From NCBI GenBank assembly GCA_021772705.1, contig JAJFLN010000180.1, positions 1 through 9,670 on the forward strand: a stretch of 9,670 bases of DNA. The letters are read 5' to 3'. The stretch is from Candidatus Cloacimonadota bacterium (GTDB lineage Bacteria > Muiribacteriota > UBA6191 > JACPRK01). Every line of letters begins with the position of its first letter. Positions within the stretch are counted from its first letter, which is position 1. The position numbers were made by a program, and so were the translations under genes. Positions 1 to 5,982 of the stretch are shown here, one piece after another. The notes beneath the pieces are model-generated. The model worked only from the letters and a program-made list of their open reading frames with translations, did no database searches and was not told the origin of the DNA.

Positions 1-176
1 TGGGCAGCTTGAACGTCCCACTCCGTCAGGACCCGAGACGTGTGAGTGACGCCCTCCCGACGCGGAGGCGAGGCCTGGGACGCCGGAGACGACCCATGAC
101 TGCCCATGGCACCCTCTTCTTGAAGACGGCGCACGACACGTCGGACAATCTCTTCGATGAGCTTCTCGTCAATCAT
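1..176 (-). CDS. N-terminal fragment of a probable microcompartment-associated (encapsulated) protein
   Basis: The reading frame opens at an ATG (176 down to 174) and stays open to the window edge, giving about 58 residues of a gene whose body lies to the left. The protein begins MIDEKLIEEIVRRVVRRL. Hydrophobic residues at 2, 6, 7, 10, 11, 14, 15 and 18 put one oily face on a charged helix. A Gly/Ser/Ala/Pro-rich stretch follows (about residues 22-43), then a segment reading SRVLTEWDVQAA. A short amphipathic helix plus a flexible linker is the known layout of encapsulation peptides on bacterial microcompartment cargo enzymes, and a TE-x-DV-xx-A segment resembles, from memory, a module on some microcompartment-linked proteins. 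The enzyme itself is not visible, so no function is assigned. A sigma70-like promoter just upstream supports the start; there is no clear Shine-Dalgarno. The microcompartment link is inference; that this is a real coding start is more secure. Confidence 0.6.
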   Translation of the reverse strand, partial: MIDEKLIEEIVRRVVRRLQEEGAMGSHGSSPASQASPPRREGVTHTSRVLTEWDVQAA

Positions 177-189
177 TCAAACCGGGACG

Positions 190-218
190 AGTATAGAACG
201 GTCGGGGAAGGGCTGCAA
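190..218 (-). promoter_or_regulatory. sigma70-like promoter for the left-edge minus-strand gene
   Basis: Read on the minus strand, TTGCAG (218-213) is followed after exactly 17 bases by TATACT (195-190). The -10 box matches the consensus at five of six positions and the -35 box at three. The predicted transcription start falls only about 6-7 bases before the ATG at 176, so the mRNA would be nearly leaderless. That fits the absence of a Shine-Dalgarno sequence. Confidence 0.5.
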
Positions 219-301
219 GAATGGGGCGGAGCTAGAGGGGCGGATTCTCGCATGAGAAGAGGTTCGCATCAGTCCAGCAGACGCCTTGTCGATGATTCAT
301 A

Positions 302-319
302 GATCTTGTCACTAAGATC
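302..319. repeat. perfect inverted repeat, possible operator upstream of ridA
   Basis: GATCTT (302-307) and AAGATC (314-319) are perfect inverted repeats around a 6-base centre, 33 bases before the ridA start. A TTGTCA hexamer (307-312, five of six to a -35 consensus) overlaps it, with a weak TAGTTT 16 bases downstream. A second small palindrome, TTCTC-GCAT-GAGAA, lies at 245-258. A palindrome over a possible -35 box would suit a regulator site, but short inverted repeats arise by chance and no regulator is identified. Confidence 0.25.
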
Positions 320-352
320 GAAATGTGTTAGTTTCGGGTCGGTTTTGTCGAT

Positions 353-751
353 ATGACACAGGCGCCTCGCATCATCAATTCGGAGTCGGCTCCGGCTCCA
401 ATCGGTCCCTATTCCCAGGCTGTCGAGGCCGGGGGAGTTCTTTATTGCTCGGGTCAGATTGCCCTGAATCCCGAAACAGGAGAGATGGCCAGGGGTACCA
501 TCGAGGAGGAGACGGACCAGGTCTTGAAGAACCTCGGGGCGGTCTTGAAGGCGGCGGGGCTGCGGTTCACCGATGTGGTGAAGACCACGATCTACTTGCA
601 GTCCATGTCCGATTTCCCACAGGTCAACGGGGTTTACGAACAGTACTTCCGTGAGGGAAAGCCAGCCCGCGCCACCGTGGCCGTGGCGGGCCTGCCCAAG
701 GGAGCGGCCGTGGAGATCGATTGCGTCGCTTACCGGTCCACCGGTCAGTGA
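353..751 (+). CDS. ridA: RidA family reactive enamine/imine deaminase
   Basis: This 132-residue protein is full length for the RidA/YjgF/YER057c family. The family hydrolyses reactive 2-aminoacrylate and related enamine/imine intermediates released by PLP enzymes such as threonine or serine dehydratase, protecting PLP enzymes from damage. Family hallmarks are visible: GPYSQA (18-23), YCSGQI (31-36), the catalytic-type arginine R106 in the PARATV segment, and E121 in VEIDCVAY. These residues correspond to the active-site Arg and Glu of deaminating RidA members, so it is probably an active deaminase rather than a divergent homologue. The protein acts in the cytosol, usually as a trimer. The ATG at 353 gives the canonical N-terminus; the Shine-Dalgarno is weak or absent. 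It ends 5 bases before hemW and is probably cotranscribed with it. Confidence 0.95.
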   Translation: MTQAPRIINSESAPAPIGPYSQAVEAGGVLYCSGQIALNPETGEMARGTIEEETDQVLKNLGAVLKAAGLRFTDVVKTTIYLQSMSDFPQVNGVYEQYFREGKPARATVAVAGLPKGAAVEIDCVAYRSTGQ

Positions 752-756
752 GTTCC

Positions 757-1857
757 ATGACGACACCCCTCGGACTGTACGTCCACATTCCTTTCTGCAA
801 GGCCCGCTGCCATTACTGCGACTTTGCCACCGGGATCGGGAGCGCCGATGACATCGATGCCTATCTGGATCTTCTGGAAGAGGAGGCAGCTCGGGAGGCC
901 GTGAACCAGCCGATCGACACCATCTTCATCGGCGGCGGCACCCCCTCTATCCTGGACGGTTCTCAGAGGACCCGGCTCTTTCGAGATATCCTGGGCCGGT
1001 TCGAGTTGACCCCCGACGCGGAGGTTTCAACGGAGGCGAACCCGGAGTCCATGGATCGGAAAACCGCCGAGGACCTGGCCGCCCTGGGGGTCAACCGGGT
1101 CAGCTTGGGAGGGCAGAGCTTTGACGCCGAGGAGCTGCGGCGACTGGGCAGGCTGCATTCCGTCCAGGGGATTCACGATGCAGTCGGATCTCTTCGCGCT
1201 GCCGGCATCCGCAACATCAACCTGGATCTGATCTGCGCCTTCCCTGGGAACACGGCCGAGCGGTTCCAGCGGTCCCTGGAGGCTCTGCTGAAGCTGGGCC
1301 CCCCACACGTCTCTGTCTACATGTACCAGCACGAGGACGAGAGTCACTGGGGCGGGATGGACGTGGAGCCTCCCGACGAAGACCTGCAGGTCGAGTTGTA
1401 TTACCAGGCGAAGGATCTGCTGGAGGGGGCAGGCTACCTGCATTACGAGATATCCAACTTCGCCCGGCCGGGTCATGAGTGCCGGCACAATCTCAAGTAC
1501 TGGTGCTCCGACTCCTACCTGGGCCTCGGACTCTCAGCCGTGCGATACGTGGACGGGGTTCGCCTGTCCAACCCCAGGGATATGGACAGCTATGTCAAGA
1601 CCGCCGGGACGGGTCTGCGGGAGAGCACCTGTCTGGATCCGATCGCCAGGGAGCGGGAAGAGCTGATGCTCCGGCTGCGGTTGCTGCCCGGTGCCACGGG
1701 CGCCCCGGCCGTACCCGGAGAGGCCCTGGGCCATGAAGTCCAGGAGGTTTTGGAGCGTTACAGGTCCCTGGGTCTCGTCGACCGATACGGTTCGGGCTAC
1801 GTCCTGTCTCGCCGGGGTATTGCCCTGTCGAACGAGGTCTTCGCGGAGCTGATCTAG
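757..1857 (+). CDS. hemW: HemW-like radical SAM haem chaperone (coproporphyrinogen III oxidase-like)
   Basis: The 366-residue protein has the normal length and domain order of HemW: a radical SAM barrel and a C-terminal HemN-type domain. The [4Fe-4S] motif CKARCHYC has cysteines at 14, 18 and 21, followed by DF. The fourth cysteine typical of true HemN is absent, which points to HemW, a haem-binding chaperone that delivers haem to respiratory enzymes, rather than to a coproporphyrinogen dehydrogenase. GGGTPS (59-64) contributes to SAM binding. NLDLI (155-159) and YEISNFARPGHECRHNLKYW (230-249) are further family signatures. Some positions differ from the usual pattern: VSLGGQSF (115-122) where IS-G-VQSF is common, and GLGLSAVRY (256-264) where G-G-GAH is common. 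The start at 757 gives the expected N-terminus LYVHIPFC; the frame is open further upstream but would overlap ridA. Older annotations call this family hemN; that is the main alternative label. Confidence 0.9.
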   Translation: MTTPLGLYVHIPFCKARCHYCDFATGIGSADDIDAYLDLLEEEAAREAVNQPIDTIFIGGGTPSILDGSQRTRLFRDILGRFELTPDAEVSTEANPESMDRKTAEDLAALGVNRVSLGGQSFDAEELRRLGRLHSVQGIHDAVGSLRAAGIRNINLDLICAFPGNTAERFQRSLEALLKLGPPHVSVYMYQHEDESHWGGMDVEPPDEDLQVELYYQAKDLLEGAGYLHYEISNFARPGHECRHNLKYWCSDSYLGLGLSAVRYVDGVRLSNPRDMDSYVKTAGTGLRESTCLDPIAREREELMLRLRLLPGATGAPAVPGEALGHEVQEVLERYRSLGLVDRYGSGYVLSRRGIALSNEVFAELI

Positions 1858-1966
1858 GAGCAATACCCCGTTTGGAGGAGCCAGCTCCCCCAAGCCCCCA
1901 ATTGGACTGGTGGGGCTGAGAGTGATGATGAACACTTGAATGACATACGAAAGCTCGACCTGTTCA

Positions 1967-1993
1967 CCGGGGTCCAGGGGCCAATGACCCCGG
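1967..1993 (+). repeat. 8-bp inverted repeat downstream of hemW
   Basis: CCGGGGTC (1967-1974) and GACCCCGG (1986-1993) are perfect complements around an 11-base loop and would form a strong G/C-rich RNA hairpin. No T-run follows. It stands directly before a second hairpin that does have one, so it may help stop transcription or protect the 3' end of the ridA-hemW message. Confidence 0.45.
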
Positions 1994-2002
1994 GCGGGAG
2001 TT

Positions 2003-2023
2003 CGAGGGCAGAGCCCTCGTTTT
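2003..2023 (+). terminator. candidate rho-independent terminator after hemW
   Basis: CGAGGGC (2003-2009) pairs perfectly with GCCCTCG (2013-2019) around the loop AGA, and TTTT (2020-2023) follows at once. Stem, short loop and T-run match an intrinsic terminator, although four Ts is a short run. It lies about 145 bases after the hemW stop and 55 bases before the next gene, separating the two transcription units. The 1858-2077 gap otherwise holds no gene I can support. Confidence 0.6.
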
Positions 2024-2060
2024 CAAACATTCCTTTCACTAATTCGTGGGTATTGGATCT

Positions 2061-2067
2061 AGGAGGG
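2061..2067 (+). promoter_or_regulatory. strong Shine-Dalgarno deciding a TTG start
   Basis: AGGAGGG lies 10 bases before a TTG at 2078. In this reading frame a TAG stop overlaps the left end of the site (2060-2062), and no ATG or GTG occurs between it and the TTG. An ATG at 2068 is out of frame and too close to the site. The TTG is therefore the best start for the downstream TPR gene; the next in-frame ATG (2159) would remove 27 residues and has no comparable ribosome site. Confidence 0.6.
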
Positions 2068-2077
2068 ATGGGTCCAC

Positions 2078-4465
2078 TTGTACGGCGACGGCGCTAGGTA
2101 CGACGATGAGCCTCTGGACTCGATCGAGGGGCTGGCGGAGCAAGAGTACACCCGGTACATGCTCCGGGATCCCCGGATTGCCGCTGTCCTGTCCGGTCTG
2201 GTCATGGGCCTGGGACAGCTCTTCAATGCCCAGTACAAGAGAGCATTCGTCTTCTTCGGCGGCGAGGTCGCCCTGTTCCTGTACCTCTGGGACTATGCCG
2301 CTGGATTGCCCGTCAGCCAGACGCTGATCGGCTTCACCTCCCCTGGCCTGTACCGGGTGTTTCTCTCCGGGCTTTCCCTGGCCGGCATCGGGCTCTGGAT
2401 CTTCAACATCCGTGACGCCTACCGCATGGCGGAGTTCAGCCAGTTCATCTTCGACCGGGCCTTCCCCATCCTCGACGAAGAGGAGGAGGAGCTGGTTGCT
2501 CGTCATCTCACGATTAATCGGGCCGGCCTTAGCTATCACAGTGGTCTTTCGCGCAAGATGGTCTTCCTCGGCGCTGGCGTCTTGATCTATTCCGTGGCGC
2601 TCGTGGCGCTGGGTGGCTTCTATCTGGGGCGACGAAACCAGGTCGAGCCGCGTCAGATCCAGGAGACGGCCCGGGAGATGCAGGCCGTCACGCCGTTGCC
2701 GGTGAAGACGGTGGATCCGAAAGATCCATCGGCACGGCTCCAGGAGGGGGAGGCAGCCTTCGATCGAGGGGACATGGACCGGGCCAGTTCGGAGTTCATG
2801 GCTGTTCTGTCCTTGAAGTCTCCGCCCAGGCTTCGCTACCAGGCCTACCTGAACCTGGGGCGGGTTGCCAGCGCGCGGCAGGATAACGACCTGGCCACCA
2901 AGATGCTCATGGAGGCCGTCCGGCTGTCCCGTGAGATGAGCGCCGCCACGGAGAAGCAGCCCAGCAAGCCGATTCTGGAAGCCCGGAAAGCTCTGAAACA
3001 GGGCGATGCTTCCGGAGCCGAGAAACTCCTGGCCCCCGTGGCCGACGACTGGCGAAGCTGGCTGCCTCTGGGCCGGGCAGCGGCCAGCCGGAATGACTGG
3101 GAACGATCCCGGAAGTTCCTCACGGCTTACGTGGCCGCTCCCGCCCCCGAGCCTGAGGGCTATCTGGAGCTGGCCCGGGCGGAGTTCAACGTCGGACGGA
3201 GGCAGGAGGCCATCAGCCACGCCCGCCGCTACCTGCAACTTGTGCCGGGAGATCCTGACGGCAGCCTGGTCCTTGCGTCGGCACTGGAAGTCGAGGGCGG
3301 CCCCAGGGAGGCCTACGGAGTTGTCGAAACGGCCCTGGCGGCCCATCCACGTGACGCCCGGCTCCTGGCGGAGGCCATGCAGCTGGCGGAGGTCAGCGGC
3401 AACCTGGATCAGGCTGCCCAGGTGGCTCGCGCGCTGTTGAGGATCGATCCTGGCAATGGCCGGGCCCGGGACCTGGTCGAGGCATCCAGGAAGAACGCAG
3501 GGCCGGCCGAGAGGTTGAAGCGGGTGGGCCGAGAGTCCGCCGCAGAGGCACCGGCGAAACAGAAGCCAGCTACCAGAATCAAGCCTGCCGTGACTCAGGG
3601 CCATCGAAAGCAGGAGGCCTCATCGAAGCCGGCTGTCCGGAGCAAGCCGAAGGCGCCCAAGGCGGCCAAGGCAGAGAGTAGCTCCAAGCCCGCTGAGAGG
3701 GCCGACAGGGAGCGAGAAGCGAGGCTGCTCTACGGGGTGTCCGGCCGGGACGACCCTCCCCGGCGGTCCAGCGCCTCCGTCGATTCCTATGCCGACTCCC
3801 TTCGCGAGGCCGAGCTGGCCTTTGCCTCCGGGAATGACGCCCGCGCCATGAAGCACTACGAAGCGGTCCTGTCATCCCGGCCCGACCATCCCCGGTCCAT
3901 GCTGCAGCGAGCCCTGTTGCTGCACAGAAGGGGGGAGACATCCCGGGCCGTCATGGCGACCACAGAGATTGTCCGCGTTCATCGCGACGACACGAAGACC
4001 CTCTCCGATACGGGACAGTTGTTGATCGACATGGAGAAGTTCGAGCAGGCCACCGGGACCTTCGATCGTGTCCTGGAGCTGGAACCCCGAAACCTGGCGG
4101 CGCTCTATGCATCGGGAGAAATCCTGGAGCGGCAGGGCGCCCTGGAAGGCGCCGAGAAGCGCTATCTGGCCATCCAGCGGTTCTATCCGGAGTTGACGGA
4201 GGTCCATGACTATCTGGGCAACCTCTACTACCGGCAGGATAGATTCCAGGAATCTCTGGTCCAGTACCAAGATCTGCTGAAAGCCGGAGGGGAGGATCCT
4301 TCGATTCGCTTCAAGATCGGGATGGTTCATTACCGCATGGGTGAAGTGGACAGAGCCCGGGATACTTTCCGTCTTCTCGAGAGCCGGCTGGAGCCAGGAG
4401 ACAGCCTGTACGCTCAACTGAAGGAGATGCTCTCCCGGCTTCCGGGCAGGACCGCCTCCCGCTAG
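2078..4465 (+). CDS. large membrane-anchored TPR protein with N-terminal small-membrane domain
   Basis: I recognise the architecture but not a named family. Residues 31-118 carry three hydrophobic stretches (about 33-47, 56-73, 92-111), with a GLGQLFNAQYKRA motif (44-56) and WIFNIRDAYRMA (107-118). This resembles the TM2/DUF5683-like pattern of a GxGQ-Y-N-G-KG segment followed later by a W-DAYR segment. A further membrane helix lies at about 161-183. The remainder is soluble and built of TPR repeats: about six at 218-460 and six at 571-776, typical helices such as YADSLREAELAFASGNDARA. A Lys/Ala/Ser/Pro-rich linker (about 480-547, with SSKPAVR and SSKPAER) separates the two arrays. No catalytic motif is visible; a scaffold role at the membrane is inference. 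There is no signal peptide of export type. The gene stands alone between a terminator and a MITE-like element inserted at its stop codon. Confidence 0.8.
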   Translation: MYGDGARYDDEPLDSIEGLAEQEYTRYMLRDPRIAAVLSGLVMGLGQLFNAQYKRAFVFFGGEVALFLYLWDYAAGLPVSQTLIGFTSPGLYRVFLSGLSLAGIGLWIFNIRDAYRMAEFSQFIFDRAFPILDEEEEELVARHLTINRAGLSYHSGLSRKMVFLGAGVLIYSVALVALGGFYLGRRNQVEPRQIQETAREMQAVTPLPVKTVDPKDPSARLQEGEAAFDRGDMDRASSEFMAVLSLKSPPRLRYQAYLNLGRVASARQDNDLATKMLMEAVRLSREMSAATEKQPSKPILEARKALKQGDASGAEKLLAPVADDWRSWLPLGRAAASRNDWERSRKFLTAYVAAPAPEPEGYLELARAEFNVGRRQEAISHARRYLQLVPGDPDGSLVLASALEVEGGPREAYGVVETALAAHPRDARLLAEAMQLAEVSGNLDQAAQVARALLRIDPGNGRARDLVEASRKNAGPAERLKRVGRESAAEAPAKQKPATRIKPAVTQGHRKQEASSKPAVRSKPKAPKAAKAESSSKPAERADREREARLLYGVSGRDDPPRRSSASVDSYADSLREAELAFASGNDARAMKHYEAVLSSRPDHPRSMLQRALLLHRRGETSRAVMATTEIVRVHRDDTKTLSDTGQLLIDMEKFEQATGTFDRVLELEPRNLAALYASGEILERQGALEGAEKRYLAIQRFYPELTEVHDYLGNLYYRQDRFQESLVQYQDLLKAGGEDPSIRFKIGMVHYRMGEVDRARDTFRLLESRLEPGDSLYAQLKEMLSRLPGRTASR

Positions 4466-4470
4466 ACTCG
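4462..4470. repeat. left 9-bp direct repeat (putative target-site duplication)
   Basis: CTAGACTCG directly abuts the left end of the MITE-like element and recurs exactly at its right end (4591-4599). The copy includes the TAG stop codon (4463-4465) of the TPR gene, so the duplication would have kept the stop codon intact. Confidence 0.65.
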
Positions 4471-4590
4471 TTTCCGTCCGGAAACCCGTTCCCCCGACCC
4501 TTCGGCAAGCTCAGGAGAGGGGCCTCTGCCGCTCCAACACTGGCCCTCGACAGGGTCGGGCCGAACGGACTGGGGGTTTCCGGGCGGAAA
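4471..4590. mobile_element. 120-bp MITE-like element with terminal inverted repeats
   Basis: The left end (4471-4487, TTTCCGTCCGGAAACCC) and the right end (4574-4590, GGGTTTCCGGGCGGAAA) are inverted copies matching at 16 of 17 positions. Each end, together with the adjoining base, is itself a 7-bp hairpin (GTTTCCG/CGGAAAC with a 2-base centre). The inverted symmetry continues imperfectly inwards (CCCGACCC at 4493-4500 versus GGGTCGGG at 4553-4560). The element is bordered on both sides by the perfect 9-bp direct repeat CTAGACTCG. Together this looks like a short non-autonomous transposon with target-site duplication. It has no coding capacity, so any transposase would act from elsewhere. A REP/BIME-type palindromic repeat is the main alternative, but would not explain the direct repeats. 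Confidence 0.65.
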
Positions 4591-4599
4591 CTAGACTCG
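4591..4599. repeat. right 9-bp direct repeat (putative target-site duplication)
   Basis: This is an exact second copy of CTAGACTCG directly after the right terminal inverted repeat. Removing the element and one copy restores an uninterrupted sequence running from the TPR stop codon into the rpiB upstream region. Confidence 0.65.
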
Positions 4600-4691
4600 G
4601 TGGCTGGCGTGCCGGTGCCGGTCGGGAATGGCGTCAGCGGTCTCCCTTCGGAATCCGGTGTTGCCGAGGCTGTTCGAGAGGCTAACTTTCC

Positions 4692-4720
4692 TTGATTGAA
4701 GCGGTGAGACGTGCTATCTT
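4692..4720 (+). promoter_or_regulatory. sigma70-like promoter for rpiB-upp
   Basis: TTGATT (4692-4697) and TATCTT (4715-4720) are separated by exactly 17 bases; each box matches four of six consensus positions. The predicted start near 4727 gives a leader of about 40 bases before the rpiB ATG. That leader contains a small CCGGG/CCCGG hairpin around 4729-4745. The stretch from 4600 to 4691 shows nothing else I can name. Confidence 0.5.
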
Positions 4721-4765
4721 GCCTCGACCCGGGAAGCCTGCCCGGAGCGAGCTCGTGCGGAATAA

Positions 4766-5287
4766 ATGAGTCAGGAGAAGTTTCAGCCGAGACCGAGCCG
4801 CCGGTCCGCACTGCGGATCGCTGTGGCCGCCGATCACGCCGGGTACGAGATAAAATCGTACCTGGGCAGACTGCTGACCCGTGAGGGAGTCAGCTTCGAT
4901 GATCTGGGGCCCCATTCGGACCAACGAGTTGATTATCCCGACTTTGCCCGCCGAGTGGCCGAGGCGATGGGGGAGGGGCGATACAATGCTGGTGTTCTCT
5001 GCTGTGGTAGCGGTCAGGGAATGGTCATCAGCGCCAATCGATACCCTGGCATCCGGGCCACCCTCTGCTTCACTCCGGAGCAGGCCCGTCTGGCTCGATT
5101 GCACAACGATTCAAATGTACTGGTCCTCGGCGGCCGCATGATCAGCAACGTCACTGCCGGACGGGTTGTGCGCGAGTGGCTCGACACACGCTTTGAAGGG
5201 GGGCGGCATCGCCGCCGCCTGGCCATGATAGACCAGGATTGCGGGGGAGCCGGCACCACTGGCAAAGGGAGCAGAAGGGCCAAATGA
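4766..5287 (+). CDS. rpiB: ribose-5-phosphate isomerase B (RpiB/LacAB family)
   Basis: The 173-residue protein interconverts ribose 5-phosphate and ribulose 5-phosphate in the non-oxidative pentose phosphate pathway, in the cytosol. Family motifs run in order: ADHAGYEIK (22-30), DYPDFA (56-61), CGSGQGMVISANRYPGIRA (80-98) with the catalytic-type cysteine C80, RLHNDSNVL (111-119) with the conserved His113, and FEGGRHRRRL (143-152). It is longer than typical members (about 145-150 residues) by a 16-residue N-terminal tail rich in basic residues and a Gly-rich C-terminal tail (159-173). The ATG at 4766 is the only reasonable in-frame start; a short GCGGA is the only nearby ribosome-site candidate. 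CGSGQG replaces the more usual CGTGIG but keeps the cysteine. It overlaps upp by ATGA, implying translational coupling. The related LacA/LacB-type isomerases are the alternative, less likely here. Confidence 0.92.
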   Translation: MSQEKFQPRPSRRSALRIAVAADHAGYEIKSYLGRLLTREGVSFDDLGPHSDQRVDYPDFARRVAEAMGEGRYNAGVLCCGSGQGMVISANRYPGIRATLCFTPEQARLARLHNDSNVLVLGGRMISNVTAGRVVREWLDTRFEGGRHRRRLAMIDQDCGGAGTTGKGSRRAK

Positions 5288-5916
5288 GCGAATTCACCGT
5301 CCTGGATCACCCACTTATCCAGCACAAGCTGACCCGCCTGAGGGATGAGACGACAGACACCAAGATCTTCCGTGAAGTGGTGGATGAGATCTCGTCGCTG
5401 ATGGCCTACGAGATCACTCGGGACGTGCCCTTGACTACCCGAAAGGTGCGCACTCCCCTGGGGCTCGATGCCGACGGCCACTTCGTCGACGGGCTGCAGC
5501 TCGGTGTGGTGCCGATCCTTCGGGCAGGTCTGGGCATGATCCACGGCATCCTGCAGATCGTTCCCATGGCTCCCGTGGGACATATCGGCATCTATCGGGA
5601 CCCGGACACGCTGGAGCCGAGGGACTATTACTGCAAGCTCCCCTCTGACAGCGAGAAGCGTACCCTCATCGTGGTGGACCCCATGCTGGCCACCGGCGGT
5701 TCGGCCATCGCCGCCATCAACTTCATCAAGAAGCAGGGGGCTGCGCGGATCAAGTTCAACTGTATCCTGGCGGCGCCGGAAGGGGTCGCTGCCCTGCGGG
5801 CAGCCCACCCGGACGTGAGTATCTACGCTGCCGGACTGGACGAGAAGCTCAACGATCACGGCTATATTCTGCCCGGGCTAGGCGACGCCGGCGATCGAAT
5901 CTTTGGAACCAAGTAG
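5284..5916 (+). CDS. upp: uracil phosphoribosyltransferase
   Basis: This 210-residue protein has the length and motifs of bacterial UPRT, which converts uracil and PRPP to UMP and diphosphate in pyrimidine salvage. The PRPP-binding loop VVDPMLATGGSA lies at 130-141, and the uracil-binding C-terminal segment GYILPGLGDAGDRIFGTK at 193-210. PILRAGLGM (77-85) is also conserved. The ATG at 5284 overlaps the rpiB stop codon (ATGA) and gives the canonical N-terminus; a longer in-frame opening from 5239 is rejected because the extra 15 residues lie inside rpiB and are not family-like. Pairing with rpiB fits nucleoside and ribose-phosphate salvage: ribose 5-phosphate is the precursor of the PRPP that Upp uses. 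Confidence 0.96.
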   Translation: MSEFTVLDHPLIQHKLTRLRDETTDTKIFREVVDEISSLMAYEITRDVPLTTRKVRTPLGLDADGHFVDGLQLGVVPILRAGLGMIHGILQIVPMAPVGHIGIYRDPDTLEPRDYYCKLPSDSEKRTLIVVDPMLATGGSAIAAINFIKKQGAARIKFNCILAAPEGVAALRAAHPDVSIYAAGLDEKLNDHGYILPGLGDAGDRIFGTK

Positions 5917-5964
5917 TCATTAACTGAACCGTGGTCCGTCCGGTGAAGGGCGGGACATGTAGCT

Positions 5965-5972
5965 GGAAGAGG
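5965..5972 (+). promoter_or_regulatory. Shine-Dalgarno for metK
   Basis: GGAAGAGG ends 10 bases before the metK ATG at 5983 and supports that start. The 66-base upp-metK gap shows no terminator and no convincing promoter, so metK may be read through from upp. I looked for a SAM-sensing riboswitch here and saw none that matches a known class. Confidence 0.5.
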
Positions 5973-5982
5973 TAATCGAACT

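Noticed and set aside
9..302. 97-codon plus-strand open frame at the left end
   Set aside because: Its product is low-complexity and arginine-rich, and it overlaps the better supported minus-strand gene and its promoter.
1862..1925. AGCCCC/GGGGCT hairpin around 1894-1918 as a first hemW terminator
   Set aside because: The stem is short, needs a bulge to extend, and no T-run follows; the 2003-2023 hairpin is a better terminator.
2039..3604. 521-codon open frame on the minus strand
   Set aside because: It is antisense to the TPR gene, has no recognisable motif or membrane/domain pattern, and such long shadows are expected in GC-rich genes.
5014..5859. 281-codon minus-strand open frame across rpiB and upp
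   Set aside because: It crosses two clearly identified genes in antisense and shows no family motif.
5917..5982. Possible SAM riboswitch ahead of metK
   Set aside because: The 66-base gap is short and I could not match it to a known SAM or SAH riboswitch core; only a weak GTCC/GGAC pairing is visible.
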